64,000 nucleotides of DNA from NCBI RefSeq assembly GCF_900103825.1, contig NZ_FNIF01000013.1, positions 58,924 to 122,923 on the forward strand, in the 5' to 3' direction. Positions 52,355-61,517 of the stretch are shown here, piece by piece. The first letter of the stretch is position 1; each line of letters starts with the position of its first letter. The notes under the pieces were generated by a model. That model was not told where the DNA came from. It ran no database searches and saw only the letters and a program-made list of their open reading frames with translations. The position numbers were made by a program, and so were the translations under genes. Origin of the DNA: Paenibacillus sp. yr247. GTDB lineage: Bacteria > Bacillota > Bacilli > Paenibacillales > NBRC-103111.

Positions 52355-53293
52355 CTATGGAGCTTTCCGCACAGTCTTTATATCTTGAAGAGGAGGCAGG
52401 CCAAAAAGCCTCCGGTATTCTCGATTAAATTGCGATGGACTATCATAGCCGACTTCACAAGCGGCAGTCGTTACATCCATAGAACCGCTCAACATGATGC
52501 GTCTTGCTTCCTGAAGGCGGAGCAACTTCTGATACTGCAAAGGGCTCATTGTCGTGATGGCTTTAAACTTATGATGCAGTCCCGAGAGGCTCATGTTAAT
52601 TGATTTTGCAAGCTCCTCGACGGTAAAGGAACGAGTGTAATTATTTTTAATCCATTCGATGGCGTTGCCGACTCCGTCAGTTTGCTGGTTTAAGACCGCC
52701 TGTTGGAAAAATAAGAGCCCATTATCTCGTGACAGTAGATGGAATATCATTTCACGCTTGATGAGTGCAGACAGAAAGCGTGCTTCTTTGGGTTTGTCGA
52801 TAAGCTTCAGTAACCTCATAAGTAAGTCAAAAGTGTCAGCATCGGATTTTCCAATGATCGCTCCGGCGTTCAGCTTAGTATCCCTTGGTTTCATGCTGAT
52901 TTCAGCCTCCATCACCACAGAAGCGATTTCTTTCGACGTAAAATCAATGCGAAGACAGATAAAAGGTGACTTCTTTGTAGCATCGATGATATTTTGTGAT
53001 GCAGGGATATCAATCAAAGATGCAAAAAATTCGCCCGGGTAATATTGAATGAGGTCTCGGCCAAAGTGAAGTTTCTTTGTTCCTTGAAGAAGGATACAAA
53101 ATGAAGGGGTCACTATATCAGGAATCGGCGTAGTTTGAAGGCTTTTACGGAAAATTGTAAGAAACGGAATGAAGGTTTGCGTGCTACCTTCTGCAGTGGT
53201 AATCCTTTCCGACATCGCAATGATTTGATCCAACGCCTCTTGATGAATGGAGATGCTCTCTTCCAATAAAGTGCCGAGTTTTTGGTCTGACAT
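52355..53293 (-). CDS. AraC-family transcriptional regulator with AraC_N domain
   Basis: A 312-residue regulator. The N-terminal cupin-like AraC_N domain contains TPSFCILLQGTKKLHFG, and a C-terminal double helix-turn-helix spans about residues 215-310 (FTVEELAKSINMSLSGLHHKF, then DVTTAACEVGYDSPSQFNREY). These regulators typically control an adjacent oxidoreductase or transporter gene. The neighbours here are a gnd scrap and, 200 bases upstream, mgtC on the same strand, so its target is not evident. The ATG at 53293 fits the domain start. Confidence 0.88.
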   Translation of the reverse strand: MSDQKLGTLLEESISIHQEALDQIIAMSERITTAEGSTQTFIPFLTIFRKSLQTTPIPDIVTPSFCILLQGTKKLHFGRDLIQYYPGEFFASLIDIPASQNIIDATKKSPFICLRIDFTSKEIASVVMEAEISMKPRDTKLNAGAIIGKSDADTFDLLMRLLKLIDKPKEARFLSALIKREMIFHLLSRDNGLLFFQQAVLNQQTDGVGNAIEWIKNNYTRSFTVEELAKSINMSLSGLHHKFKAITTMSPLQYQKLLRLQEARRIMLSGSMDVTTAACEVGYDSPSQFNREYRRLFGLPPLQDIKTVRKAP

Positions 53294-53495
53294 TCAGTTT
53301 TACCTGCCTTTGTTGTTATAAGTCCTTTTGGGAACGGAACTTCCACCACTCTGTTCGTTCTCTTCACTTCATCGTAATTTTTAAATCCCTCTCCTTATTA
53401 CAAATGTGTTAAGGTCTGCTGTTACAGTCGGTGACCCCGATAACGTCTCTTTACTACATAATTTATTTAATCATCAATGAATATAGTGGATAGTA

Positions 53496-54242
53496 CTATC
53501 GCTTGGCGGCCGCCGTACGAGCACCGATAATGGAGTAAACTTCCAACTTTCCGGCATCCATCGTAACGACCTCTCCTCGTACTCCGATTCGCGCAATTGC
53601 TTTAATTATCTGCTCCAAACTCGATGATTTTAGTCGAAAGCGTAGTTCCATTCCCTGTTCTCCAATAGAATGAGACGCTTCTTTCATTTCCATCCCGACC
53701 ACCTGAACCTTTTGCTCTTGAAAGATGTTCATGATATCCTCGATGATACCTGAGTTATAGACAACATGTATTACTACTTCATGGTGACTGCGTCTATGCA
53801 GCAACTTCCGCTCCCATTTGGAAAACACAAACAAGCTTATGAGCACGAGAGCCGTAGACAGAGAGGCCACGTAGTAGAAGCCTGCCCCCAGACATAAACC
53901 AATGGCTGCTACAATCCAGATGGAGGCTGCCGTCGTAAGCCCCGTTATCACGTTACCGTTACGCATGATGGCGCCTGCACCTAGGAAACCGATTCCACTA
54001 ATGACTTGTGCTGCAAGCCGGGTTGGGTCCAATCTGACGTTCGCTTCCGCTACGAATTGGGAGAAACCATATATGGAAAGCAGCATAAGTGCGGCTGAGC
54101 CTAAACAAACGAGTATATGTGTACGAAACCCAGCAGCATGACGACTCCACTCCCGTTCGAATCCAATGAGCCCGCCGCAAAGGAGCGCAAGCAAAATTCT
54201 GAGTGAATATTCAACGTTGCTTATATGCCATACACTATTCAT
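53496..54242 (-). CDS. MgtC/SapB-family membrane protein
   Basis: This 248-residue protein has four to five membrane spans. The conserved MgtC motifs are visible: GGLIGFEREW near residue 20 and the pattern RLAAQVISGIGFLGAGAIM near residue 75. A soluble C-terminal ACT-like domain starts near residue 155. MgtC proteins affect membrane potential and Mg2+ homeostasis and are not magnesium channels themselves. The ATG overlaps the stop of a 53-codon ORF (ATGA). GGAGAG lies about 11 bases upstream. Confidence 0.88.
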   Translation of the reverse strand: MNSVWHISNVEYSLRILLALLCGGLIGFEREWSRHAAGFRTHILVCLGSAALMLLSIYGFSQFVAEANVRLDPTRLAAQVISGIGFLGAGAIMRNGNVITGLTTAASIWIVAAIGLCLGAGFYYVASLSTALVLISLFVFSKWERKLLHRRSHHEVVIHVVYNSGIIEDIMNIFQEQKVQVVGMEMKEASHSIGEQGMELRFRLKSSSLEQIIKAIARIGVRGEVVTMDAGKLEVYSIIGARTAAAKR

Positions 54243-54400
54243 TTTAATTTCCCACTCTCCGATCGGTCCCTGAGGCGTGAAGCTTTTAATTTATTTTCTT
54301 TTTTCCATAATTCACTGGCAAGAATCTCAATGATGATCGTCGTGACACCGATCCATCTAAGGAACGGCCGTTTCTCGCTATAACTTCGCTTCTTCTTCAT
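54239..54400 (-). CDS. 53-residue single-span membrane protein coupled to mgtC
   Basis: The short frame starts at ATG 54400, inside the end of the flavin-reductase gene (23-base overlap), and ends with TGA sharing bases with the mgtC start (ATGA). The peptide has a basic N-terminus (KKKRSYSEKRPFLRW), one hydrophobic segment (IGVTTIIIEILASELW) and a charged tail. The stop/start overlaps on both sides argue that it is a real gene in a three-gene transcript. The ribosome binding site is weak. I do not recognise the family. A small regulator of the MgtC protein would be a natural hypothesis, but it is only inference. Confidence 0.5.
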   Translation of the reverse strand: MKKKRSYSEKRPFLRWIGVTTIIIEILASELWKKENKLKASRLRDRSESGKLK

Positions 54401-54962
54401 GAAACAACTTTAACGGGCTGCCCAAACGTTGGGACAGCTCAACGAGTTCCCCCATGAGCTTCCATATAAAAAATTTGGATGCTTCATTCAATAAATTACC
54501 GTCAGCATCGAACTTTTGTGCCGCTTGATCTATATTTGCTTCTTTCCGGTATAAAGTCACGGCGCCTTGGTACTGCAGTTGACTCATGATAAGTTTATGG
54601 CCGCCAAACGATTTAAAGCTTCCCTTCGAAGCTCCCAAAACCGCTACCGGTTTGTTCATAAGCGGATAATCGTTTAACGCATGTAACCAACCCAACATAT
54701 TGGTTAATGTCAGTGAGCATGTATAGATGTGATTCGGTATTGTGATATACAATCCGCTGCTACACTTAATCGTGTCGGCAATCTCGTATATACATTCCGG
54801 TATTCCGTACTGATCGTTAAAGACGGGCAATGTTGTGACTCTTCGCACTTCGAAGGTCGTATCCTTCGGCAGCAACCGCCCGGCGGCATCCAACAAAAGT
54901 CGATCGTAAGAAGTCTTGTATCGGCTTAATGAAATTCCAATAAAATGAAGATGTGTCCTCAT
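54378..54962 (-). CDS. NADPH-dependent FMN reductase-family protein
   Basis: The 194-residue protein has a flavodoxin-like layout: an early strand HFIGISLSRYKTSYDRLLLD, TTLPVFNDQ, the LYITIPNHIYTCSLTLTNMLGWLHA core (equivalent to P-Y-N-x-S-P-G-L-K-N-x-D in the family) and KPVAVLGASKGSF. The consensus residues are partly changed (NHIYTC for EYNYSI), so flavin binding is plausible but substrate and activity are uncertain. It is the first gene of a possible three-gene unit with the small ORF and mgtC. No clear promoter is seen upstream; IS scars begin 60 bases beyond. Confidence 0.7.
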   Translation of the reverse strand: MRTHLHFIGISLSRYKTSYDRLLLDAAGRLLPKDTTFEVRRVTTLPVFNDQYGIPECIYEIADTIKCSSGLYITIPNHIYTCSLTLTNMLGWLHALNDYPLMNKPVAVLGASKGSFKSFGGHKLIMSQLQYQGAVTLYRKEANIDQAAQKFDADGNLLNEASKFFIWKLMGELVELSQRLGSPLKLFHEEEAKL

Positions 54963-55020
54963 TCGAAAATAATCCTTTTCAATAAAAATATGTAACTTAA
55001 CCCATAAGTTTGACGCTTTT

Positions 55021-55065
55021 GCAAGCTTATGCTTCCAAATTACCGCGGCAAACTTATGCTTCCAA
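55021..55065. repeat. Pair of 18-base direct repeats, likely an IS end
   Basis: GCAAGCTTATGCTTCCAA (55021-55038) and GCAAACTTATGCTTCCAA (55048-55065) match at 17 of 18 positions. An inverted CATAAGTTTG precedes at 55002-55011. Tandem short repeats of this type occur at the ends of IS21-family elements. No transposase gene of that family is nearby, so it would be an isolated end. The remaining part of this gene-free stretch is covered by the IS3 scar. Confidence 0.45.
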
Positions 55066-55106
55066 AAATAAAGAACCCCAGATAAATAAAGGGTTCTAGA
55101 GCTTTG

Positions 55107-55345
55107 TTCAACCCCCTAAGTTTGGACACTAGCCATGTTCATTCTTGCAGCCTTGTAATATAACGCAATTTTTTTCGGCTTTAGCCCCAGGGGTTACCAT
55201 ACGAAGTTTTCCTTTGGTGGCCAGTCACTGAGGCTGCCGTGAATGTGCTCATTGTTGTGGTAGCGGATAAATCGATCCACGCGTTCCTACTCCAAGTTGC
55301 TGTGAAAGGACTCAATATAGACGTTCTGGTTGAAGTGTCCAACTG
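55107..55345 (-). mobile_element. IS3-family element remnant (transposase C-terminus and one end)
   Basis: On the minus strand, from about 55337, the sequence encodes NVYIESFHSNLE, an in-frame stop, ERVDRFIRYHNNEHIHGSLS, then DWPP, the C-terminal DDE integrase core of IS3/IS150-type OrfB (the catalytic Glu is in YIESFHS), ending at TAA 55194-55196. Further along, TGTCCAAACTTAGGGGG (about 55113-55129 read on the minus strand) looks like the terminal inverted repeat. The upstream half of the element is gone. Confidence 0.8.
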
Positions 55346-55407
55346 GTTTAGTGGGCTATATAGGTTCTTCCTCTAAAGCTATAATTGATTTCATTAAAAA
55401 ACTTAAG

Positions 55408-55680
55408 TTAATTTACGGGTTCCACATTCAATATGTCGTCGAAAGGAAGCCAATCAATCCCTCGATCATGTGATAATTTTATTCGACGGGTTACCTGATC
55501 GATTTTAGTAATTATACCGATGATTTGATGGTTATTTGTTTCATTAATTACCTTTATTTTGACGAACTGTTGATCTTGAAATGCCTGGATTACTTTCAAA
55601 GCAATTTTACTAAGTTCTCGATTTTCAAAAAGCATAACTTTAAAACACCACCTCATTGCAGTTTTGTAATTTACTTCCAT
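55408..55680 (-). CDS. YolD-like family protein
   Basis: The protein contains SKIALKVIQAFQDQQFVKIKV, then IIGIITKIDQVTRRIKL and DWLPFDDILNVEP, the small beta-barrel of YolD-like proteins, which in Bacillales often accompany Y-family DNA polymerases. No polymerase gene is next to it here. The start is uncertain: ATG 55680 (90 residues) or ATG 55635 (75 residues, with GAGGTGG about 12 bases upstream). The family normally has a longer N-terminal part, so this copy may be truncated at its 5' end. Confidence 0.65.
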   Translation of the reverse strand: MEVNYKTAMRWCFKVMLFENRELSKIALKVIQAFQDQQFVKIKVINETNNHQIIGIITKIDQVTRRIKLSHDRGIDWLPFDDILNVEPVN

Positions 55681-55873
55681 CTACATTGCCCTTGGAGCCA
55701 GCGAAGCTGGTACTACCCTAAATTTTCAATTTAGCCGTTCCGCCAGACGTAGAAGTCGACCACAACCAAAATAATCGAAATCCGGACAAATTACGAGGTC
55801 TGTGAAAAGACAAAAAAACAAGCTGACAACTAAACCCGCTTACATTGTAGTGTAATGGTATTGATTCCCAAGA

Positions 55874-56656
55874 TTAGCGGCCGTCCGGGCCATAGATAAT
55901 CAGTGTCAGACCGCCGTCAACACCGATGATCTGGCCTGTGATGAAGCTGGCCGCATCACTGGCCAGGAACAGCGCAAGCCCTGCCACATCCTCCGCCTGC
56001 GTCAGACGACCAAGCGGCGTGCGGCTGGTCACGTTCGTTTTAAACGTCTCGTATTCGTCCTTGGCATAGAAGCGCACCGAATCGGTCTCCACTACACCAG
56101 GAGAGATCGCATTGCTCGTGATGCCCTTCGGTCCAAGCTCTGTCGCCAGGTAGCGCGTCAGCGATTCAAGAGCAGCCTTTGCCGAGCCGATATTGGAATA
56201 GTTCGGAAGCGTAAAGCGGCTGCCCAGACTGGACACGGTAATAATGCGACCCTGTCTTCCTTCCATCAACGGTACGGCGCGTTGAACGCCGTGAAGAACA
56301 CTTTTGATTACGACCTGATATGTCCGGTCGATATGGTAGTCTTTCGTTTCCATGGCGGGCTTAAACGCAGTGGCGGCCGCATTGGCCATGAAGACGTCGA
56401 GTGCTCCCCATTCCTGCTGGATTGTATTGAACATCGCGTCGACCTCGGCCGGGGATTCAAGCTCCGCTTTGCACACGAGAACTTTTGCGCCGAGCTTGCG
56501 AACCGCTTCGGCTGTCTCATGCGCTGCGTCCGCGTCTCTACGGTAATGAATGGCTACATCCGCGCCCTCCTTGGCGAAGGCCAGGGCGGTCGAACGTCCG
56601 ATGCCCCGTGAGCTTCCTGTGATGAGCACTTTTTTATCCTTGAACGACTGAGACAA
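55874..56656 (-). CDS. SDR of the enoyl-reductase (FabL-like, Y-x6-K) type; proposed 1-cyclohexenylcarbonyl-CoA reductase
   Basis: A 260-residue SDR with cofactor motif TGSSRGIGRS, then ANAAATAFKPAME, and an active-site segment SSLGSRFTLPNYSNIGSAKAA in which Tyr and Lys are separated by six residues. Y-x6-K spacing is that of enoyl-ACP reductases (FabI/FabL), whereas FabG-type ketoreductases have Y-x3-K. The overall sequence resembles FabL. The frame reaches a GTG at 56695 without a ribosome binding site; TTG 56656 has AAAGG ten bases upstream and gives a normal start, so I choose it. As the last gene of the cluster, it would fit the ChcA-type enoyl-CoA reductase that completes cyclohexanecarboxyl-CoA formation. 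That role is inferred. Confidence 0.8.
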   Translation of the reverse strand: MSQSFKDKKVLITGSSRGIGRSTALAFAKEGADVAIHYRRDADAAHETAEAVRKLGAKVLVCKAELESPAEVDAMFNTIQQEWGALDVFMANAAATAFKPAMETKDYHIDRTYQVVIKSVLHGVQRAVPLMEGRQGRIITVSSLGSRFTLPNYSNIGSAKAALESLTRYLATELGPKGITSNAISPGVVETDSVRFYAKDEYETFKTNVTSRTPLGRLTQAEDVAGLALFLASDAASFITGQIIGVDGGLTLIIYGPDGR

Positions 56657-56717
56657 TAATATCGCAACCTTTCGATCGTCAGAAATTTTAAACACCAGTT
56701 AGATAATACGCCGCTCA

Positions 56718-58703
56718 TCAGATCGTGCAGGAAATCTCGTAGGCTTGGCGGATCGCTTTGGCGGCGTTCAGCTCCGTCGCGTCACTAACCCCTCCGACCC
56801 ATTCGATGTCCGGGAGGCCTTTCAGCTCGTCCGACGACATCACGACCCGTGGCTCCTGGCCCGTACAGAGCACAATCTGGTCGGCCGGTAAAAACTGCTT
56901 GTCCTCGCCGCTTTCCAGCCATACGCCGTCCGTGGTGATCGAAGAGGCGTGAAAGCCCTTCATCATCTGCACGCTTCGACGTTTCAGTTCGCTAAGCAGC
57001 ACCCAGCGGGATGTGGGTCCGACTCCCTTGGCCACCTTCTCCGAACGGGAAACGATTGTGATACTTGCTTCCGTCGGTTTCTTGGCTGCGTATCCCCGCT
57101 CCGCGAAGAACGCTTCCACTTCCGGACGAAGTCTCATCTGTTCGGCGATATAATGCGCGACGTCGCAGCCGATCCCGCCTCCACCCACAATGACGATTTT
57201 CCTGCCAAACGGACGGGCTCCCGATAAAATGTCGGCATAAGTGCACACATGCGGCAACTCTGCACCCTCCAGAGCTTCCGAGACATAGGGCTTCACGCCG
57301 GTTGCAATTATGACTCGGTCGTATTTTTTCAGTTCGTCGGCGGACGGAGCCGTATTCATCCGTAAAGTGACACCTAGACGCTGCAGAGCAACCTGGAAGT
57401 AGCGAATCGTTTCTCGAAATACCTCTTTGCCGGGAATTCGCGAGGCGAGCAGGAATTGTCCGCCCAGACGGTTCTCCGCCTCGTACAGCGTAACGCTATG
57501 ACCGCGTTCAGCCGCCGTTTTGGCCGCCTGCAGTCCAGCGACGCCTCCGCCAACCACGGCAACTGCAAGCGTGTTATCCGACAGCGTAATGCCAAACGAT
57601 TCCCTGCCCGTGCGTGGATTGACTAAGCATCCGACCGGTTTGGGTGGATGTCCGAGCGTATGGTCCAGACACGCCTGATTGCAGGAAACACAAAGGTTCA
57701 GACCTTCACGGTCGGCCTCCGCGATTTTCCGCGCAAACGAAGGATCGGCCAGCCAGGGACGGGCGGGCGCAACAAAGTCCATGTCTCCCCGTACGATCAC
57801 CTGCTCGGCCATCTCCGGCGTATGGATGCGGTTAGCGCCAATAATCGGGATGGAGACCACGGTCTTGAGAGAGGCCGCCACGTGGGCATACGCTCCGGCC
57901 GGCACAATCGCCCCGACTGTCGGAATCGACGATTCATGCCAGCCGATCCCGACATTCAGTGCGTCGACGCCGCTCCGCTCCAACTTGCGGGCGAAATCCA
58001 GCGTCTCCTCCCGGGTCGTGCTTCCTTCCATGCAGTCGTCGCCTGACATCCGGTAAATGATAGGGAACTCGCGGCCTACCCGCTCGCGAATACCTTCGAC
58101 GATCTCCAGGCATAGCCTCATTCGGGCTACGCTGTCTCCCCCGTACTCGTCGGTACGCCGATTCATCAGCGGCGACATAAACTCGTTCAGCAGGTAACCC
58201 TCCGAGCCCATGATTTCAATCGCGGCAAACCCGGCCGACGCCGCAAAAAAAGCGCTGTCGGCAAATGCTTCCTTTAATCTGTCGATATCCTCCCGCGTCA
58301 TCTCCTCGGGTATTTCCTTCGTAAGTCTGGAAGGAATCGGACTGGGCGCAAGCGGCGCGAGCCCCGTCTCAGCGCGAGTGGCGTATCGGCCCCTGTGGGC
58401 CAACTGCAGTGCTAATAGGCCGCCTACCTTGCGGATAGACGCGGCAAGCTCCTCGAGCTGGAGCAGGTGGTCCGGCTCGGTCAAGCAAAACATGCCCTGC
58501 CCGCCCCCTTCGGGAAGCACAGCGGCGTTACCGGTCATAATCAGCGCCGCCCCGCCGCGCACCCGCTCTTCGTAGAAGGCAATCAGCTGTGGAAGCATCT
58601 TCCAGTCCCCCTCTATCCCCAAATGCATCGCGCCCATCAGGATGCGGTGCTGAAGAACAAGCGATCCAATGCGACCCGGCCTGCGCAGTAAAGATTGTTC
58701 CAT
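56718..58703 (-). CDS. 2,4-dienoyl-CoA reductase-like FMN/FAD/4Fe-4S oxidoreductase (OYE-type)
   Basis: The 661-residue protein has an N-terminal old-yellow-enzyme TIM barrel (FMN; LALQLAHRGRYA, IEIMGSEGYLLNEFMSP), the iron-sulfur ligands CVSCNQACLDHTL and a Cys 10-12 residues later (GCLVNP), and C-terminal FAD and NAD(P) domains (AVVGGGVAGLQAA, then VIVGGGGIGCDVA). This is the FadH/NADH:flavin oxidoreductase layout. ATG 58703 lies 6 bases after GAGG; an upstream GTG (58715) overlaps the acyl-CoA dehydrogenase stop but has no ribosome binding site. In the cluster it would reduce conjugated cyclohexadienyl-CoA intermediates. Confidence 0.88.
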   Translation of the reverse strand: MEQSLLRRPGRIGSLVLQHRILMGAMHLGIEGDWKMLPQLIAFYEERVRGGAALIMTGNAAVLPEGGGQGMFCLTEPDHLLQLEELAASIRKVGGLLALQLAHRGRYATRAETGLAPLAPSPIPSRLTKEIPEEMTREDIDRLKEAFADSAFFAASAGFAAIEIMGSEGYLLNEFMSPLMNRRTDEYGGDSVARMRLCLEIVEGIRERVGREFPIIYRMSGDDCMEGSTTREETLDFARKLERSGVDALNVGIGWHESSIPTVGAIVPAGAYAHVAASLKTVVSIPIIGANRIHTPEMAEQVIVRGDMDFVAPARPWLADPSFARKIAEADREGLNLCVSCNQACLDHTLGHPPKPVGCLVNPRTGRESFGITLSDNTLAVAVVGGGVAGLQAAKTAAERGHSVTLYEAENRLGGQFLLASRIPGKEVFRETIRYFQVALQRLGVTLRMNTAPSADELKKYDRVIIATGVKPYVSEALEGAELPHVCTYADILSGARPFGRKIVIVGGGGIGCDVAHYIAEQMRLRPEVEAFFAERGYAAKKPTEASITIVSRSEKVAKGVGPTSRWVLLSELKRRSVQMMKGFHASSITTDGVWLESGEDKQFLPADQIVLCTGQEPRVVMSSDELKGLPDIEWVGGVSDATELNAAKAIRQAYEISCTI

Positions 58704-58711
58704 TGAAAGCC

Positions 58712-59845
58712 TCACTCTCCCGCCAAAATATGCTTGGCGATAACGGCTTTTTGAATCTCGGCCGTTCCCTCCTCGAATTTTTGAGCCCGGGCGTCGCGGT
58801 AGATGCGCTCAATCTCATTACCTTTGAAATAGCCGATGCCGCCCCAAATCTGCTGCGCTTTGTCGGTTACGCGCTGTAGCATCTCCAGCGCGTACAGTTT
58901 CGCCATCGAAGCCGGCGGTGGGGTAAGAGCGTTCTCGTCCTTCAGCCGTCCCGCGAACGTGACAAGCTGGCGGGCCGCCTCTATGTCGGTTGCCATCTCG
59001 GCGATCCAGGTTTGCACCACCTGGCGCTGGCTCAGCGGCTTGCCGAACGTCATGCGCTCGCGGCTGCGCTCGATCGCCAGGTCAAACGCGCGCTGCGCTA
59101 AGCCGACGCAGGTCATGCCGACACATACCCGGCTCGGATCGAGAAATCCGTTCAAGGCTCCAGCCAGTCCTTGACCAACCTCGCCCAGCAGATTTGCCGT
59201 CGGGACTCGGGCATCTTTCAAGATAATGCGGGCATGGCCCGTACCCGTGAGACCAAGCGTCGGAGGCATGGCCTCGATCTCGACGCCTTCGGCCAATCTA
59301 GGGACGAGCAGGGCCATAGTGCCCTCATACCCGCGGGTACCCTCCATCCGGGCATACAGCATGAGATAATCGGCGGTGTCTCCGAACGTAATCAGCCATT
59401 TTTCACCGTTCAATATGTATTCGTCACCTTGTTTACGTGCGGATGTCTGAATATCGGCTCCGGATCCCGCATTTGGTTCCGTTAGGGCGAAAGCCGCTGT
59501 AATCTCGCCGCGAACCAGCGGCTTGACGAACCGCTCCTTCTGCTCGAAATTCGCCAGGAAATCGATCGGCCGCCAGATGCCGTTGATGACGTGAACCACC
59601 ATCCGAAGAGAACCATGGGATTGGGAAAACAGCTCCAATAGCTGCAGGTATTGGGTAAAACTGAGGCCGTACCCGCCGTATTCAATCGGTGCCGCAAGCC
59701 GAAGGTAACCGCGTTCCCGCAGTTCTGCCCAGATGTCCAGGCCGCACTCCCCGGTTTCCTCGATCCGTTCGGAAAGCTCTCGCAGCCTGCCGTTTACATA
59801 GGAATTTACTTCTTCTTTCAAATTTTGAAATGCAGCATCGTTCAT
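58712..59845 (-). CDS. Acyl-CoA dehydrogenase
   Basis: A 377-residue FAD-dependent acyl-CoA dehydrogenase with the flavin/substrate signature ALTEPNAGSGADIQT and GEKWLITFGDTADYL near residues 117-157, the second signature QIWGGIGYFKGNEIER, and FEEGTAEIQK, which carries the catalytic Glu (about E359) in the usual position. It follows the ligase gene by 19 bases. In the CHC-type scheme it would oxidise or isomerise ring acyl-CoA intermediates. Catalysis in the reducing direction or as a dehydrating variant cannot be ruled out. Confidence 0.9.
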   Translation of the reverse strand: MNDAAFQNLKEEVNSYVNGRLRELSERIEETGECGLDIWAELRERGYLRLAAPIEYGGYGLSFTQYLQLLELFSQSHGSLRMVVHVINGIWRPIDFLANFEQKERFVKPLVRGEITAAFALTEPNAGSGADIQTSARKQGDEYILNGEKWLITFGDTADYLMLYARMEGTRGYEGTMALLVPRLAEGVEIEAMPPTLGLTGTGHARIILKDARVPTANLLGEVGQGLAGALNGFLDPSRVCVGMTCVGLAQRAFDLAIERSRERMTFGKPLSQRQVVQTWIAEMATDIEAARQLVTFAGRLKDENALTPPPASMAKLYALEMLQRVTDKAQQIWGGIGYFKGNEIERIYRDARAQKFEEGTAEIQKAVIAKHILAGE

Positions 59846-59864
59846 ACCAATTCCCTCGCTCGTT

Positions 59865-61517
59865 TTACATAGTTTCCAGTACGACAGAAATGTCCTGACT
59901 TTGACCGCGTCCGGCTTGTGTTGCAGTTTTTTCGTCTGCCTTAAGCTTGTCCGCTATCATTTGTCTTAGCACGTATTTCTGAATTTTACCCGTAGTCGTT
60001 CGCGGCATCTCCTGTAATGTCTCCAGCCGTTCAGGCCAATAAATTTTAGTGACGCCTTTGTCCTTCAGAAAGGAGGTCAGATCTTCAATCGCGACGTGGC
60101 AGTCCATATTGTTCAATGTGGCGTAAACGCAAATACGTTCATTAAGCCGCGGACAGGGCATGCCGACCACGGCGACGTCACGCAGATCCTCCATTTGATA
60201 AAGCAGGTTCTCGATTTCGGCAACGGGAATTTTGATGCCTCCCCGGTTGATGATGTCTTTGACCCGTCCCGTGAGATGGAGATTTCCCGCTCCATCGATG
60301 ATTGCCAGATCGCCGGTGTTGAAGAAGCCTTCCTCGTCGACCGCCGCCTCGTACCATTCCGGATGGTCTAAATAAGCGGTGAACATCGCGGGAGTCTTGA
60401 CCTTAAACAGCCCTTCCTGGCCTGGCGGCAACGTTTGGCCCTGCTCGTCGGTCACTTTCATTTCCCTTCCCGCGATAATTTGTCCGTCGGAGTTCCAGCA
60501 CGATTCGTTGTAGCTTTTCACCGATCCGACGCTGATCATGCAGCTTTCAGTCGAGCCCCAGCCGCCGGCAACCTTGCAGTTCAACCGCTCGCTCGCCTCC
60601 AGTGCGAGCGAGCGGGGCACAGGCGCTCCCGTCGCGATGAAGATCCGGAGCCCTTGCGGCGGCCGCTCTTCACGGGTCAGGTCGGCAAGGAACGGCATCG
60701 CCGCTTGAACGAATGTGGCGCCGTGCTCCTCAATCGCCATTCGCGCTTTGGCCATATTCCATTCCGCCTGGCATACCTGAGTGGCTCCGATATACATCGC
60801 CATGATCATGCCGTACAGAAAGCCCGTCTGATGCGCCATCGGCGACGGAATCCAAAGTGTGTCCTCGGAAGTTAGCCCCAGGCCCTCCACATGTGCGGAT
60901 ACGCCGTGACTAAGCGTACCATGCGTGTGAATGACACCCTTCGGCTCGCCGGTTGTGCCCGACGTAAAAAGCAGCTGTGCTGGACTATCCGAGCCGGGAC
61001 GTCTCCGCTCAAGCTCATCAAAGTCCGGATCCTGATCGGCAAGTCCGCCCAGACAGCGCGTCAAATCCTTAGGGTCCCGCGAGTCGACTGTAATGAAATG
61101 CTCCATGCCCGGTATTTCGGAGCAGACGCTCTCGATCAGCGGCCCATACTTAAAGTTGTGGAACGAGGTTGGAAGGATCAGGAGCCGGCTGCGCGACCTG
61201 TTCATGATAAACGGAATTTCCCGCTCCCTCAAGGCCGGGAGCATCGGGCAAGCGACAGCGCCGATTTTCCAGATGGCTAGCGTCAGGACAACGAATTCCC
61301 AACCGTTCGGCAACAGATAGGCGACGTTCTCGCCCGGCTGTACACCACGGTCGATCAATCCCTTTGCCACACGGTTGGCGAGATCGTCCAACTCCCCCTT
61401 GCTCAGCACAATCTTCGAGGTATAGCTCAGGTCAACGATCGCATCTTTATGAGGGGCGGCATTGACAAACCGGTTCAAAAATAGCAGGTCGTTGTCAAGT
61501 TTATTGGATACCATCAT
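59865..61517 (-). CDS. Acyl-CoA synthetase, cyclohexanecarboxylate-/dihydroxybenzoate-AMP-ligase-like
   Basis: This 550-residue ANL-family ligase has the P-loop LLFTSGTTGEPKGVIHTHG near residue 180, the motifs GGWGSTESC and NTGDLAIID, and the C-terminal catalytic Lys (K511 in RTTTGKIQKY). It activates a carboxylic acid to its CoA thioester. The N-terminal and substrate-binding parts resemble cyclohexanecarboxylate-CoA ligases (AliA) and 2,3-dihydroxybenzoate-AMP ligases more than fatty acid ligases. Its ATG overlaps the EPSP-synthase-like stop (ATGA) and follows AAGGAG nine bases downstream. It would load a shikimate-derived ring acid on CoA. Confidence 0.88.
   Translation of the reverse strand: MMVSNKLDNDLLFLNRFVNAAPHKDAIVDLSYTSKIVLSKGELDDLANRVAKGLIDRGVQPGENVAYLLPNGWEFVVLTLAIWKIGAVACPMLPALREREIPFIMNRSRSRLLILPTSFHNFKYGPLIESVCSEIPGMEHFITVDSRDPKDLTRCLGGLADQDPDFDELERRRPGSDSPAQLLFTSGTTGEPKGVIHTHGTLSHGVSAHVEGLGLTSEDTLWIPSPMAHQTGFLYGMIMAMYIGATQVCQAEWNMAKARMAIEEHGATFVQAAMPFLADLTREERPPQGLRIFIATGAPVPRSLALEASERLNCKVAGGWGSTESCMISVGSVKSYNESCWNSDGQIIAGREMKVTDEQGQTLPPGQEGLFKVKTPAMFTAYLDHPEWYEAAVDEEGFFNTGDLAIIDGAGNLHLTGRVKDIINRGGIKIPVAEIENLLYQMEDLRDVAVVGMPCPRLNERICVYATLNNMDCHVAIEDLTSFLKDKGVTKIYWPERLETLQEMPRTTTGKIQKYVLRQMIADKLKADEKTATQAGRGQSQDISVVLETM

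Noticed and set aside
57648..58056. Long plus-strand frames antisense to the ring-acid operon
   Set aside because: High G+C lowers stop frequency on the antisense strand. The minus-strand frames carry all the family motifs.
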